DNA of 30,167 bases, from positions 1 through 30,167 of IMG/VR virus record IMGVR_UViG_3300008110_001359; one strand, given 5' to 3'. Shown in pieces: positions 7,458 to 14,097 of this stretch (its first letter is position 1; every line of letters begins with the position of its first letter). Under the pieces are notes generated by a model that was not told the DNA's origin, did no database searches, and was given only the letters and a program-made list of their open reading frames with translations. The translations under genes were made by a program, and so were the position numbers. The stretch comes from a virus.

Positions 7458-9671
7458 ATGGCACTATTACAAAGTTTTCCGCCTTCAAACACAATAAGTC
7501 CTTCGGTCAGATTCACCGAACAAGACTTAACTTTGCTTACAACGACTCCAGCAACCAATGCTATTGGTTTGGTTGGATTTGCTAGTAAGGGCCCCATCAA
7601 TACCCCTACTTTAGTAACGTCAACTTATGAATTACATACTCTGTTTGGCTACCCGCATCCTTCCCAAGGATACGCGCCATACTTGATGTATGCTGCACAA
7701 AATGCTTTGGCTTTCACAAATGCAGTTTGGATTGTGCGTGTAGCAGATACTGATCCCAACTCTTTGTATTACGCAACCACAGCTAGCAAACAAGTACCTG
7801 CTGCAGGCGGTTTGCTTAAAGTCCATGGAGCATTGTTTGACGTAGGCGACACCATTTCTTATCCCGGCGTTGCAGACTATACATATAGCTTCCGTTGGGC
7901 TCTTAACGGAGTACTAAGCAGTAAGGTTGTTAAGTTGCGTACTGATGCTGGAAGACCAGCTCCGTTTACTGGTGTTCCTTACACTGTACCGGAAATTGTT
8001 GATGAGCTAAATCTAAGTCTAAATCCAACGATTGATGGTGTCGAGTTCTTCTTGTATACTGACTCAAGCACAGGTCAGGAAGCAGTTGGGTTCCAGACAG
8101 TTTGGGCCTATGGCGACCAGTCCAGCTTAGAGCTAATCAGCGTACTTGACAATCTTGTTGGATCTACGCCTGCCACTACAGGAACTGCTCCTAATTACAC
8201 TAACGTTAATAACGCTATCGGTTTAGGCAATGATATGACTGTTCCTGTTAAAACAGGCACTGCAACTCACTATCCTGCTTCCGCTTCAGTCGTTACACCC
8301 GGAATTTGGGACTTCCCAGTCGGCACTTACAACTTACAGGTAGTAACTGATGGATCTGGGCTTGTTAGCGTTGACAACGTTATTAGAACTTATGATTTCT
8401 CTACATTATTAAGTGGAGCTTCCTATCCTACTACAGCACTTTTGGTTGCTGATTTGAATACAGCTATCACAACTATCGACCCAACTGTTGCAGGTGTTCC
8501 TCTTGAAGGAGTGCCAGTTTGCTTCCAGTTTGCAGCTAGTTCTGATGCTGTCCAAGTCACAACCAACACCGCTCTAACGGATGGTCAGGGATTGCTATGT
8601 GGTAGAAATGCCAAGATTAATGTTCGCGGCGGTACTCTCGCTGCAATATTCGGATTTAATGCTGCTGGCGTAACTGGACTAACACCTGACGGTGTAGCTG
8701 ACAACGAGGACAGCGATGCTAATGACGGTATGTGGATTGGAACTAACAGCATTCCTGTTACCGATCCAACTTATTACACATTCGAGCTATTTGCTGACAG
8801 CCCGGGCATAGAAGGCAATCAGACCTTTGTTACCTTCAAGAAATATCCTGAAGGCAATACATTCAGCATGGATGTGTTCCTTCTAAATCCCGTAACAAAT
8901 GCAACTCTTCAGGTTGAAGGATGGGGTAATCTTTCTAAGGACCCAGACTCTGCTTTCTATATCCAAACTTACATTAATAGTTTTAGCAACTACATCAGGG
9001 TTCTAGACAATACAGCTACTACTGCACCTCCCGCAGATACTAGCAACCAACAATCTGTCGCACAGAATGATATTCGTTTGAGCGGCGGTTCAGATGGATA
9101 TCCTGTCGGCGAGACTGCTTTGCGTGACGCCTTGTTGATAGGCAGTCCTGTCAATATGAGTGGCGTTTATGCCTTCAGCGACCCAGAGCAGATCAATATC
9201 GACCTTTGTGCTGTTCCCGGTGGTACAACGACCATTGTAATAGATGGACTTATCTCAATGTGCGAAGAGTATCGTCAGGATTGCCTTGCAGTTATCGATC
9301 CGCCAGCCGGATTGACTCCTACCGAAGTAGTTCAATGGCAGAATGGCCAAAGCCCTGTTAACTCTCAGAGATTCAACAGCGATTTTGCCGCTCTCTACTG
9401 GCCTTGGATCATGATCTATGACAGCTACAATAACTTCAATGTTTGGTGTCCTCCTAGCGTTGGCACAGTAGCTGCTATAGTGAATAGCGACAACATTAGC
9501 GCTCCTTGGTTTGCTCCTGCTGGCATTCAAAGAGGTGTTGTGCCTAACGTTATTGACGTTGCATATGTGCCTACTCTCAAAGAGAAGGACAACATGTATG
9601 GCAACCAAAACGCTGTCAACCCGATCGTACGCTATGCTGGACTCTTGACCGCATTAATGTTCGTAGAATGA
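7458..9671 (+). CDS. 18: Tail sheath protein, N-terminal and central parts (gp18-like), frame-broken
   Basis: 737 residues with AGGAG upstream. The sheath protein forms the contractile outer tube. The N-terminus GLVGFASKGPINTPTLVTS and the segment ending WIVRVAD are typical of phage sheath domains, followed by long Thr/Asn/Gly-rich insertions (about residues 95-480). The conserved region before the C-terminal domain is present (YVPTLKEKDNMYGNQ, NAVNPIVRY). After that the frame runs off into about ten unrelated residues and stops at 9669-9671. Sheath proteins normally continue here with about 20 residues containing a W/F-G-x-K-T motif and then L-D-R-I-N-V-R; the latter is present in another frame (9644 on). 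So the segment is missing and the frame has changed. Codon choice looks less AT-rich than in flanking genes, as expected for an abundant protein. Confidence 0.9.
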   Translation: MALLQSFPPSNTISPSVRFTEQDLTLLTTTPATNAIGLVGFASKGPINTPTLVTSTYELHTLFGYPHPSQGYAPYLMYAAQNALAFTNAVWIVRVADTDPNSLYYATTASKQVPAAGGLLKVHGALFDVGDTISYPGVADYTYSFRWALNGVLSSKVVKLRTDAGRPAPFTGVPYTVPEIVDELNLSLNPTIDGVEFFLYTDSSTGQEAVGFQTVWAYGDQSSLELISVLDNLVGSTPATTGTAPNYTNVNNAIGLGNDMTVPVKTGTATHYPASASVVTPGIWDFPVGTYNLQVVTDGSGLVSVDNVIRTYDFSTLLSGASYPTTALLVADLNTAITTIDPTVAGVPLEGVPVCFQFAASSDAVQVTTNTALTDGQGLLCGRNAKINVRGGTLAAIFGFNAAGVTGLTPDGVADNEDSDANDGMWIGTNSIPVTDPTYYTFELFADSPGIEGNQTFVTFKKYPEGNTFSMDVFLLNPVTNATLQVEGWGNLSKDPDSAFYIQTYINSFSNYIRVLDNTATTAPPADTSNQQSVAQNDIRLSGGSDGYPVGETALRDALLIGSPVNMSGVYAFSDPEQINIDLCAVPGGTTTIVIDGLISMCEEYRQDCLAVIDPPAGLTPTEVVQWQNGQSPVNSQRFNSDFAALYWPWIMIYDSYNNFNVWCPPSVGTVAAIVNSDNISAPWFAPAGIQRGVVPNVIDVAYVPTLKEKDNMYGNQNAVNPIVRYAGLLTALMFVE

Positions 9672-9970
9672 TGTTCTATGTCGAGAAGCAGATCAGAAGT
9701 CTATCTCGTCAACTTCTATTCCAGCCTCACACAGACTCGCTTAGAAGGCAATTCATTCTTCTTGCTAATGGCGTGTTGAACAACGTTCAAAACAACCAAG
9801 GCATTACAGCCTACAAGGTGGTTTGCGATGAAAATCTCAATCCTCCCGAGGTAATTGATCGAAACGAGTTAAGAGCGCAAATCGGAATCGTTCCGACTAG
9901 AGCTGTTGAATTCATCTTTATTGAATTCACACTCTACAGAACTGGTGCATTAGATACGGTAACAGCTTAA
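9668..9970 (+). CDS. 18: Tail sheath protein, C-terminal domain in a separate frame
   Basis: 100 residues from the ATG that overlaps the sheath stop as ATGA; homology begins earlier, at 9644, where the same frame encodes LDRINVRRMMFYVEKQIRS, the classic start of the sheath C-terminal domain. Further conserved features are SRQLLFQPHTD, the G-I-T-A-Y-K-V-V-C-D-E segment, NPPEVIDRNEL and VEFIFIEFTLYRTG. In contractile tails this domain carries the C-terminal strand that links neighbouring subunits and lines the tube. There is no Shine-Dalgarno sequence, but the ATGA overlap could allow coupled re-initiation, giving a two-piece sheath. A deletion in this genome or an assembly error is at least as likely. 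Confidence 0.85.
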   Translation: MMFYVEKQIRSLSRQLLFQPHTDSLRRQFILLANGVLNNVQNNQGITAYKVVCDENLNPPEVIDRNELRAQIGIVPTRAVEFIFIEFTLYRTGALDTVTA

Positions 9971-9991
9971 TAGTTAAAAGGAGATATAAAT

Positions 9992-10627
9992 ATGGCAGAT
10001 CCAATTATGATGGGCATAGGCCCAATAGGAACAACAAACGACATCATCTTCAAGAGGAAGTTTAGATGGACATTTGAAGTAAATCAGGTTTGCGGCGGTG
10101 GAAACACTTTCGGACAAATTCCTGCTTCATTCGTCAAAGTTGCGTCTAGACCGAATGTTTCTTTTGATGAAACTGAAATTAACTTCTTACAGGGAAAAAT
10201 GTATATCCCCGGTAAGGCGACATTTGAGACTGTCACAGTAACCTACTATGACATTACTCCTGTCCGCAGCACAACAATCCTTAACTTGTATAACTGGATT
10301 GGTTCAGTTTACAATTTCCTCGGCGAGCCAACATTGGCCAACAATATGGCAGGAAGCTGGGAGAATCCCACCATGTCCTCGTTTGGCAATGGTGTTGGCG
10401 GATACGGTGGCACTGGCATTCTAACCATGTATGATGGTGGCGGCGCTCCTCTAGAGCAGTGGACACTATACACATGCTGGCCACAATCTGTTAACTTTGG
10501 CGACTTGGATTACAGCAGCAGCGACGAGTGTAATATTGAGTTAACTCTTCGTTACACGTTTGCTAAGTGGCGTAACCTTTGCGGATACGAGCAACCGAAC
10601 CCCTGCTACGCCGGCTGCCGTTTCTAA
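9992..10627 (+). CDS. 19: Tail tube protein (gp19-like)
   Basis: 211 residues, start set by AAAGGAG at 9977-9983. Tail tube subunits stack as hexamers inside the sheath and form the channel for DNA. Recognisable features are FKRKFRWTFEV near residue 21, RPNVSFDETEINF followed by GKMYIPGKATFETVTVTYYD, and the C-terminal part LEQWTLYTCWPQSVNFGDLDY followed by ELTLRYTFA, which match the usual tube layout. It follows the sheath gene directly and ends 24 bases before a strong terminator. The extreme C-terminus has several cysteines and aromatic residues, more than in T4 gp19. A paralogue lies just downstream. Confidence 0.9.
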   Translation: MADPIMMGIGPIGTTNDIIFKRKFRWTFEVNQVCGGGNTFGQIPASFVKVASRPNVSFDETEINFLQGKMYIPGKATFETVTVTYYDITPVRSTTILNLYNWIGSVYNFLGEPTLANNMAGSWENPTMSSFGNGVGGYGGTGILTMYDGGGAPLEQWTLYTCWPQSVNFGDLDYSSSDECNIELTLRYTFAKWRNLCGYEQPNPCYAGCRF

Positions 10628-10651
10628 TATTGAGAATTATCACCAGTTCAA

Positions 10652-10684
10652 AATCCCCGTCTTTGAAATAAAAAGACGGGGATT
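10652..10684 (+). terminator. Rho-independent terminator after tail tube gene
   Basis: AATCCCCGTCTTT (10652-10664) pairs perfectly with AAAGACGGGGATT (10672-10684), a 13-bp GC-containing stem with a 7-base loop, followed by a T-rich run TTCTCTTTT. This closes the sheath-tube transcription unit. The second tube gene begins only about 30 bases later, so it needs its own promoter or read-through. Confidence 0.93.
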
Positions 10685-10714
10685 TTCTCTTTTATAGATA
10701 TATATTTTTGGAGG

Positions 10715-11242
10715 ATTTTTAAGAGGCAGTTTCGCTGGCTTTTCAGTATCGAGAATATTGTTGGCAAACCTGAAGCTAACACCGTAAATGTAAAACCTCC
10801 ACTAAAATCACAAAGGCCCAATATTAGCTTCAAAGAAATTCCTCTAGAACATCAAAGCGAAACTATTTACATGCCGGGAAAAGTTGAATGGAAGCCTATA
10901 AATTTAACAGTTTATGATGTTGCAGCTTATTCATTGTTCAATGGTGCCTGCAGGCTAATAGACAATAATGTTTACAGATGGATTAAATTGTTTTATTGGC
11001 CAGAAAATTCTACATACGGGTTCGCCACAAATCAGAACCCCAATACGTCTTTCAAAAGACCAGCTTTCTTGACTATGCTTGATGGTCAAGGTGGAGTATT
11101 AGAGCAATGGCAATTCGACAACGCTTGGTGTCAAGACGTTAATTTTGGCGAACTTGATATGGCAGGATCAGACGTTATGACTATAGACCTTACTTTGAGA
11201 TATGACCGAGCCTATATAATTGGACCGCGCTTGCCTGCTTAA
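10715..11242 (+). CDS. 19: Second tail tube paralogue, no usual start codon
   Basis: The first in-frame ATG is at 10871, but clear tube homology runs further upstream: IFKRQFRWLFSIENIV (from 10715) parallels IFKRKFRWTFEVNQVC of the first tube, RPNISFKEIPLE parallels RPNVSFDETEIN, and the ATG at 10871 sits inside the conserved IYMPGKVEW. The C-terminal part (LEQWQFDNAWCQDVNFGELD, then DLTLRYDRA) also matches. The protein is about 175 residues from 10715. GGAGG at 10710-10714 lies directly against the homologous region with no ATG, GTG or TTG in frame between the upstream stop (10664) and 10871. Either the first codons are lost in this sequence, or a rare start such as ATT is used. Many large phages carry more than one tube-like protein, so a real second tube component is plausible. 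Confidence 0.75.
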   Translation: MFKRQFRWLFSIENIVGKPEANTVNVKPPLKSQRPNISFKEIPLEHQSETIYMPGKVEWKPINLTVYDVAAYSLFNGACRLIDNNVYRWIKLFYWPENSTYGFATNQNPNTSFKRPAFLTMLDGQGGVLEQWQFDNAWCQDVNFGELDMAGSDVMTIDLTLRYDRAYIIGPRLPA

Positions 11243-11244
11243 TT

Positions 11245-11481
11245 TCAGTCGTGCATTTGCTCAAATTTAATCATATGCCTGCACTTGCTTAGAAATTCAT
11301 CTAATTGCTTTGGTTTTAAACCCAAAACCCTGCAAGCCCCGCTTTTATTCAGGCGTCCCTTTTTAGTATATACTTTGCTCTCATTTAAAAGCAATGCTTC
11401 TATTTGTTTGCCTAAACCGCTTTTTTCTAGAATATCAAGTATCTCTTGTCTTTCTATAATATCAACAAAATGATTTTTCAT
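11245..11481 (-). CDS. Small basic protein downstream of late sigma factor
   Basis: 78 residues. The N-terminal half is helical; the second half (KKGRLNKSGACRVLGLKP, then KQLDEFLSKCR) looks like a small helix-turn-helix or other basic helical domain, with alternating short helices and basic residues. No family recognised. It lies 15 bases downstream of the gp55-like sigma gene on the same strand, has a TATAATTT box 5 bases before its ATG and lacks a Shine-Dalgarno sequence. T4 late transcription needs sigma gp55 plus a small co-activator, gp33; position makes this gene a candidate partner, but I see no direct similarity to gp33. Its 3' end is 2 bases from the convergent tube paralogue. Confidence 0.65.
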   Translation of the reverse strand: MKNHFVDIIERQEILDILEKSGLGKQIEALLLNESKVYTKKGRLNKSGACRVLGLKPKQLDEFLSKCRHMIKFEQMHD

Positions 11482-11486
11482 AATAT

Positions 11487-11494
11487 AAATTATA
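11487..11494 (-). promoter_or_regulatory. Possible late-promoter box, weak (TATAATTT, 5 nt before ATG)
   Basis: TATAATTT on the minus strand with a 5-base spacer to the ATG at 11481. Six of eight bases match the T4 late box TATAAATA, and the spacing equals that of the better boxes in this window. Confidence 0.35.
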
Positions 11495-11496
11495 GC

Positions 11497-12018
11497 CTAA
11501 TGGTTTTTCTTTTTCTCTTTTTTTCTACCAGACATAACTGGATTACCATTCTTTATAGCAAATATTTTACTATATTTCTTTTTAAGCTCGTTATAGTTCT
11601 TAGCTGTGCGCCATAGTTGCCTAAAGTGATTTAGTATGCAGGTTGTCATATAGTTAAAAGCTTTACCCTTACTTGGGTCAAATTTTTCTACTCTTTCAAA
11701 GCAGATAAGAACACCCTCTTGTATGGCGTCGTCCTCATCTATGTTACTAAACTTAGCATATCTTACTATATTTTTAGACAAAGTATAGAAAGCGTCTGCA
11801 AGTATTTTTTGTGCAGAAGTAAGGTCATCACTTGCTCGCACAATTTCTATATTGTCAAGGGCCAGAGGCACCATGACACTATTTTTTACTTGAAAGATAG
11901 ACCTTTGAAAATTAAGATCTTCTAAAAGAATTTGAAATTTATTTTGTTGTTTTTTGGCTGTTTGGAATCTTATAATAATAGATTCAAAACTTTTATTATT
12001 TAAATATTCGGATGACAT
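11497..12018 (-). CDS. 55: Late-transcription sigma factor, gp55-like
   Basis: 173 residues, close to T4 gp55 (185). gp55 is a minimal sigma factor that directs host RNA polymerase to late promoters with a TATAAATA box. The core sigma region 2 is visible at about residues 70-145: ILADAFYTLSKNIVRYAKF, then DEDDAIQEGVLICFERVEKF, DPSKGKAFNYMTTCILNHF and a basic RQLWRTAKNY, the order seen in sigma-70 region 2 and gp55. There is no region 4, as in gp55. The C-terminus is a lysine-rich tail, which in T4 carries the clamp-binding site; no hydrophobic clamp motif is obvious here. It is divergent from the TPR gene, 30 bases away. Confidence 0.8.
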   Translation of the reverse strand: MSSEYLNNKSFESIIIRFQTAKKQQNKFQILLEDLNFQRSIFQVKNSVMVPLALDNIEIVRASDDLTSAQKILADAFYTLSKNIVRYAKFSNIDEDDAIQEGVLICFERVEKFDPSKGKAFNYMTTCILNHFRQLWRTAKNYNELKKKYSKIFAIKNGNPVMSGRKKEKKKNH

Positions 12019-12035
12019 AATCTAATATATTAACC

Positions 12036-12043
12036 TATTAAAA
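12036..12043 (+). promoter_or_regulatory. Possible late-promoter box, weak (TATTAAAA, 5 nt before ATG)
   Basis: TATTAAAA followed by the 5-base spacer ATTTT and the ATG at 12049. The match to TATAAATA is partial, but spacer length and the spacer sequence are identical to those at 27296-27308. No Shine-Dalgarno sequence precedes this gene. On the other strand AATATATT lies 5 bases before the sigma-factor ATG. Confidence 0.35.
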
Positions 12044-12048
12044 ATTTT

Positions 12049-12777
12049 ATGCAAACTTTTTTAGCGATTCCAGCCAACTCTGACATCCAATTGCGGACAA
12101 ATAACTCAAAATTTTGTCCGGATGTAATTATATATCAAAAAGAAGAAGAAATACATAAAGATAAAAAAGTTGTAATATTGAGAGATGACGAGAAAATATT
12201 ATCCTGTTCAAATATAAATGAAATAAATAAATTTTGCATTAAAAGCGGAGAATGGCTTATCAAAGACAATACCAGATTAAGAAATGCTTCTCAATCTGCT
12301 AAAATAGCACCAATTATTGTTGAAACAAATAAAAATTTGCATCCGTGCATATTGGACAAAACTTTACAATATGAATATGAAAAAAAAGATTATGTGCAAT
12401 TTGCAAATTTAGCAGAACAATATTTCTTTGAAAATGGATTTTACAAAGATTTGTTTTTGCTCTATTATCAAAGTGTAATCTTGTTCTTTAAGTTAGATAA
12501 GCACAAAGAAGCCCAAGATAAATTATCCCTTCTTCTGAACAAGAATGATTCTTTGGCTGAAGGGTGGTGTCTACTGGGAGATTTTCTAGTACATAAAAAA
12601 ATATTTCATGAAGCTAAGCGCGCTTATGCTCTCGCGATACAAAAAGGCCAAACCAGAGATATCTATGACGACCTTCCGGTTTGGCCTAAAAAATATGAAA
12701 AGTATCCAAAGGAAAAAATACAAGAAATAGATAAACTTATGGAAGAAACCAAAGTTATATCAGTGGACAATTTCTAA
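12049..12777 (+). CDS. TPR-repeat protein
   Basis: 242 residues. The N-terminal about 105 residues show no known domain. From about 110 onward the sequence is helical, with a tetratricopeptide-type repeat at about 175-207 (AEGWCLLGDFLVHKKIFHEA followed by KRAYALAIQKG), preceded by a degenerate repeat (about 115-165). The ending DDLPVWPKKYEKYPKEKI resembles the conserved tail that follows TPRs in some phage and bacterial glycosyltransferase-associated proteins, but no glycosyltransferase domain is present here. TPRs mediate protein-protein contacts. It is the only plus-strand gene in a block of minus-strand genes, and its 3' end overlaps the convergent gene by 18 bases. Confidence 0.7.
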   Translation: MQTFLAIPANSDIQLRTNNSKFCPDVIIYQKEEEIHKDKKVVILRDDEKILSCSNINEINKFCIKSGEWLIKDNTRLRNASQSAKIAPIIVETNKNLHPCILDKTLQYEYEKKDYVQFANLAEQYFFENGFYKDLFLLYYQSVILFFKLDKHKEAQDKLSLLLNKNDSLAEGWCLLGDFLVHKKIFHEAKRAYALAIQKGQTRDIYDDLPVWPKKYEKYPKEKIQEIDKLMEETKVISVDNF

Positions 12778-13152
12778 TTCGTTAACTACCACTGTGACTT
12801 GGTCTTCCCACCTGCTTACTGTGATCTGCTTTCTGCCGGGAGGTAGGCGCTGCAAATTTTCTTCTAATTCTCCAATAGAACAATTAATTACTTTGAAAAC
12901 ATTTTTTGCAAGTCTTTTTGTTTGCTCTTGAACTTGCTGTTCAGGATTCACGTATGTCTTGTCAGGGTAGTAAGCGGTTATTTGCTCCCTAGCTTCATTC
13001 AATATCTGATTGTATATCTTCAGGTTACATGAACAATTAGGATTAGCTAAGAATTTTTGAACAGGATCTTTAAGAGATTCCGGAAGCGTGTTTCTGAAAT
13101 TCTCATCCTTTAAAGCATTTTTTACATCAAGTACTGATATTGGTGCTGACAT
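12760..13152 (-). CDS. Conserved-type phage protein, 130 aa
   Basis: Start ATG 13152 (MSAPISVLDV) is chosen because GGAG lies about 6 bases upstream; a TTG two codons earlier is less likely. The protein is helical with a KDENFRNTLPESLKDPVQKF segment, a short Asn/Cys segment with C-S-C, and a later NPEQQVQEQTKRLAK helix, ending in a beta-strand pair. I have the impression of similar proteins in other large phages but cannot name a function. It overlaps the upstream zinc-ribbon gene by 26 bases, so the two are likely co-translated, and overlaps the TPR gene tail-to-tail. Confidence 0.65.
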   Translation of the reverse strand: MSAPISVLDVKNALKDENFRNTLPESLKDPVQKFLANPNCSCNLKIYNQILNEAREQITAYYPDKTYVNPEQQVQEQTKRLAKNVFKVINCSIGELEENLQRLPPGRKQITVSRWEDQVTVVVNELEIVH

Positions 13153-13366
13153 TTTCAATCTCCTTCATTGTGTGACCACATACAACACATTTATAAATCT
13201 TCTTCTGTGGTATCATTTTTGAATCCGTTTTTTGATCGATTGGCTTGGAATGATCTAAAAACGGAGGTTTCTTTTGTAATATACTTCTATCGTACTGCAC
13301 TAACATCTCGGCAGGCAGGAAATATTTTTTATTACAGTTTTGACACCAAAAAGCTTTGTTTTCCAT
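13127..13366 (-). CDS. Small zinc-ribbon protein
   Basis: 79 residues with two CxxC knuckles, C8-x-x-C11 (WCQNCNKKYF) near the N-terminus and C-V-V-C-G-H near residue 60, which should bind one zinc ion. Such small ribbon proteins often contact nucleic acid or other proteins; the partner is unknown. It sits 1 base after the stop of the membrane-protein gene and overlaps the next gene by 26 bases, so it belongs to a tightly packed minus-strand operon of four small genes. Confidence 0.7.
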   Translation of the reverse strand: MENKAFWCQNCNKKYFLPAEMLVQYDRSILQKKPPFLDHSKPIDQKTDSKMIPQKKIYKCVVCGHTMKEIENVSTNIST

Positions 13367-13367
13367 A

Positions 13368-13703
13368 TTACTGATTTAATGTAGTTTTTGACTCTATAAA
13401 AACCATAATAGTTGCCCAAAAAACTGCTAAAAGTGAAGTGGCACAACCATTAGCAAAATTAAGTCCTAGCTGTAATAGCAAACTCATTATGTCGCCACGC
13501 CACTCAGGAGTTAAGAAAAATAGACTCAAAAACAATCCGCTCCAAAAACCACAACATTGATGACAATCCAAAACCTTCATTACATATTCTGGAATAATTT
13601 TTTTCAAAAATTCTTTTACAGGAACAAAAATAGCCCCTTCAACTATAATGACCGTCATACCTACAGATCCCAAAAGCATCAATAAAAATGAAGCTAGCGC
13701 CAT
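13368..13703 (-). CDS. Small membrane protein with C-x-x-C-C-G-F-W-x-G motif (DUF1360-like)
   Basis: 111 residues with three likely membrane-spanning segments (about residues 2-28, 50-66 and 78-104). Between the first and second is the motif LDCHQCCGFWSGLFLSLFF, matching the C-x-x-C-x-G-F-W-x-G hallmark of the DUF1360 family of small membrane proteins found in phages and bacteria. The function of that family is not established to my knowledge. The gene overlaps the upstream gene by 10 bases. Position in an operon with a zinc-ribbon protein suggests a host-takeover or lysis-stage role, but nothing in the sequence proves it. Confidence 0.7.
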   Translation of the reverse strand: MALASFLLMLLGSVGMTVIIVEGAIFVPVKEFLKKIIPEYVMKVLDCHQCCGFWSGLFLSLFFLTPEWRGDIMSLLLQLGLNFANGCATSLLAVFWATIMVFIESKTTLNQ

Positions 13704-14062
13704 GATAACACCTTTATTTCCTTTCCTTTTCTAAACAAAACTGTCTCTGCATAATTAGAGGCATCTTCTATGTATAATTCAAGTTTATCTATATCAGTTG
13801 CAAAATACTTTACACTGCTATGTTTTATAGTCGCTATATTTATAGGTATACCTAGTTCTATTTCTAATATCTTTTTTTCTTCTTCAGTCAAAAGCGAACA
13901 AAAGTCTAATACACATCTAGTTGCTACTGATCTAAGGCTTGGACTTGCTTGAGCCACCGTCCATCCATCAAATAAAAATTTGTATTTTGGTAGCTTAGAT
14001 TGTATAATTTTATTTGTAAACACAAATTTTTCTAAATCTTTTATAGAAAGATTTTTTACCAT
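13694..14062 (-). CDS. Hypothetical protein, 122 aa
   Basis: First gene of the four-gene minus-strand operon. The N-terminal half is helical and basic, with FDGWTVAQASPSLRSVATRC near residues 31-50; the C-terminal half is mixed alpha/beta with an acidic DIDKLELYIEDASNY segment. No family, metal site or membrane segment recognised. The ATG at 14062 has no Shine-Dalgarno sequence but has CTATAATA 4 bases upstream, so it may be made from a leaderless transcript like other first genes here. It is divergent from the gp26-like gene, 35 bases away. Confidence 0.6.
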   Translation of the reverse strand: MVKNLSIKDLEKFVFTNKIIQSKLPKYKFLFDGWTVAQASPSLRSVATRCVLDFCSLLTEEEKKILEIELGIPINIATIKHSSVKYFATDIDKLELYIEDASNYAETVLFRKGKEIKVLSWR

Positions 14063-14066
14063 ACTC

Positions 14067-14074
14067 TATTATAG
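14067..14074 (-). promoter_or_regulatory. Possible promoter box, weak (CTATAATA, 4 nt before ATG)
   Basis: CTATAATA on the minus strand ends 4 bases before the ATG at 14062. It contains TATAATA, so it could be a sigma-70 -10 element or a variant late box; the short distance to the ATG again implies little or no leader. Confidence 0.3.
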
Positions 14075-14097
14075 CAAGTCAATATAGGAGAATATAA

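Noticed and set aside
9620-9670. Intron or translational bypass in the sheath gene
   Set aside because: Both would add bases between the coding parts; here coding sequence is missing and there is no inserted sequence.
9985-9992. Exact TATAAATA overlapping the tail tube ATG
   Set aside because: The gene has a strong AAAGGAG at normal distance, and a promoter here would start transcription inside the gene. The string is likely the AT-rich spacer between ribosome site and start; it is a reminder that such boxes can arise by chance here.
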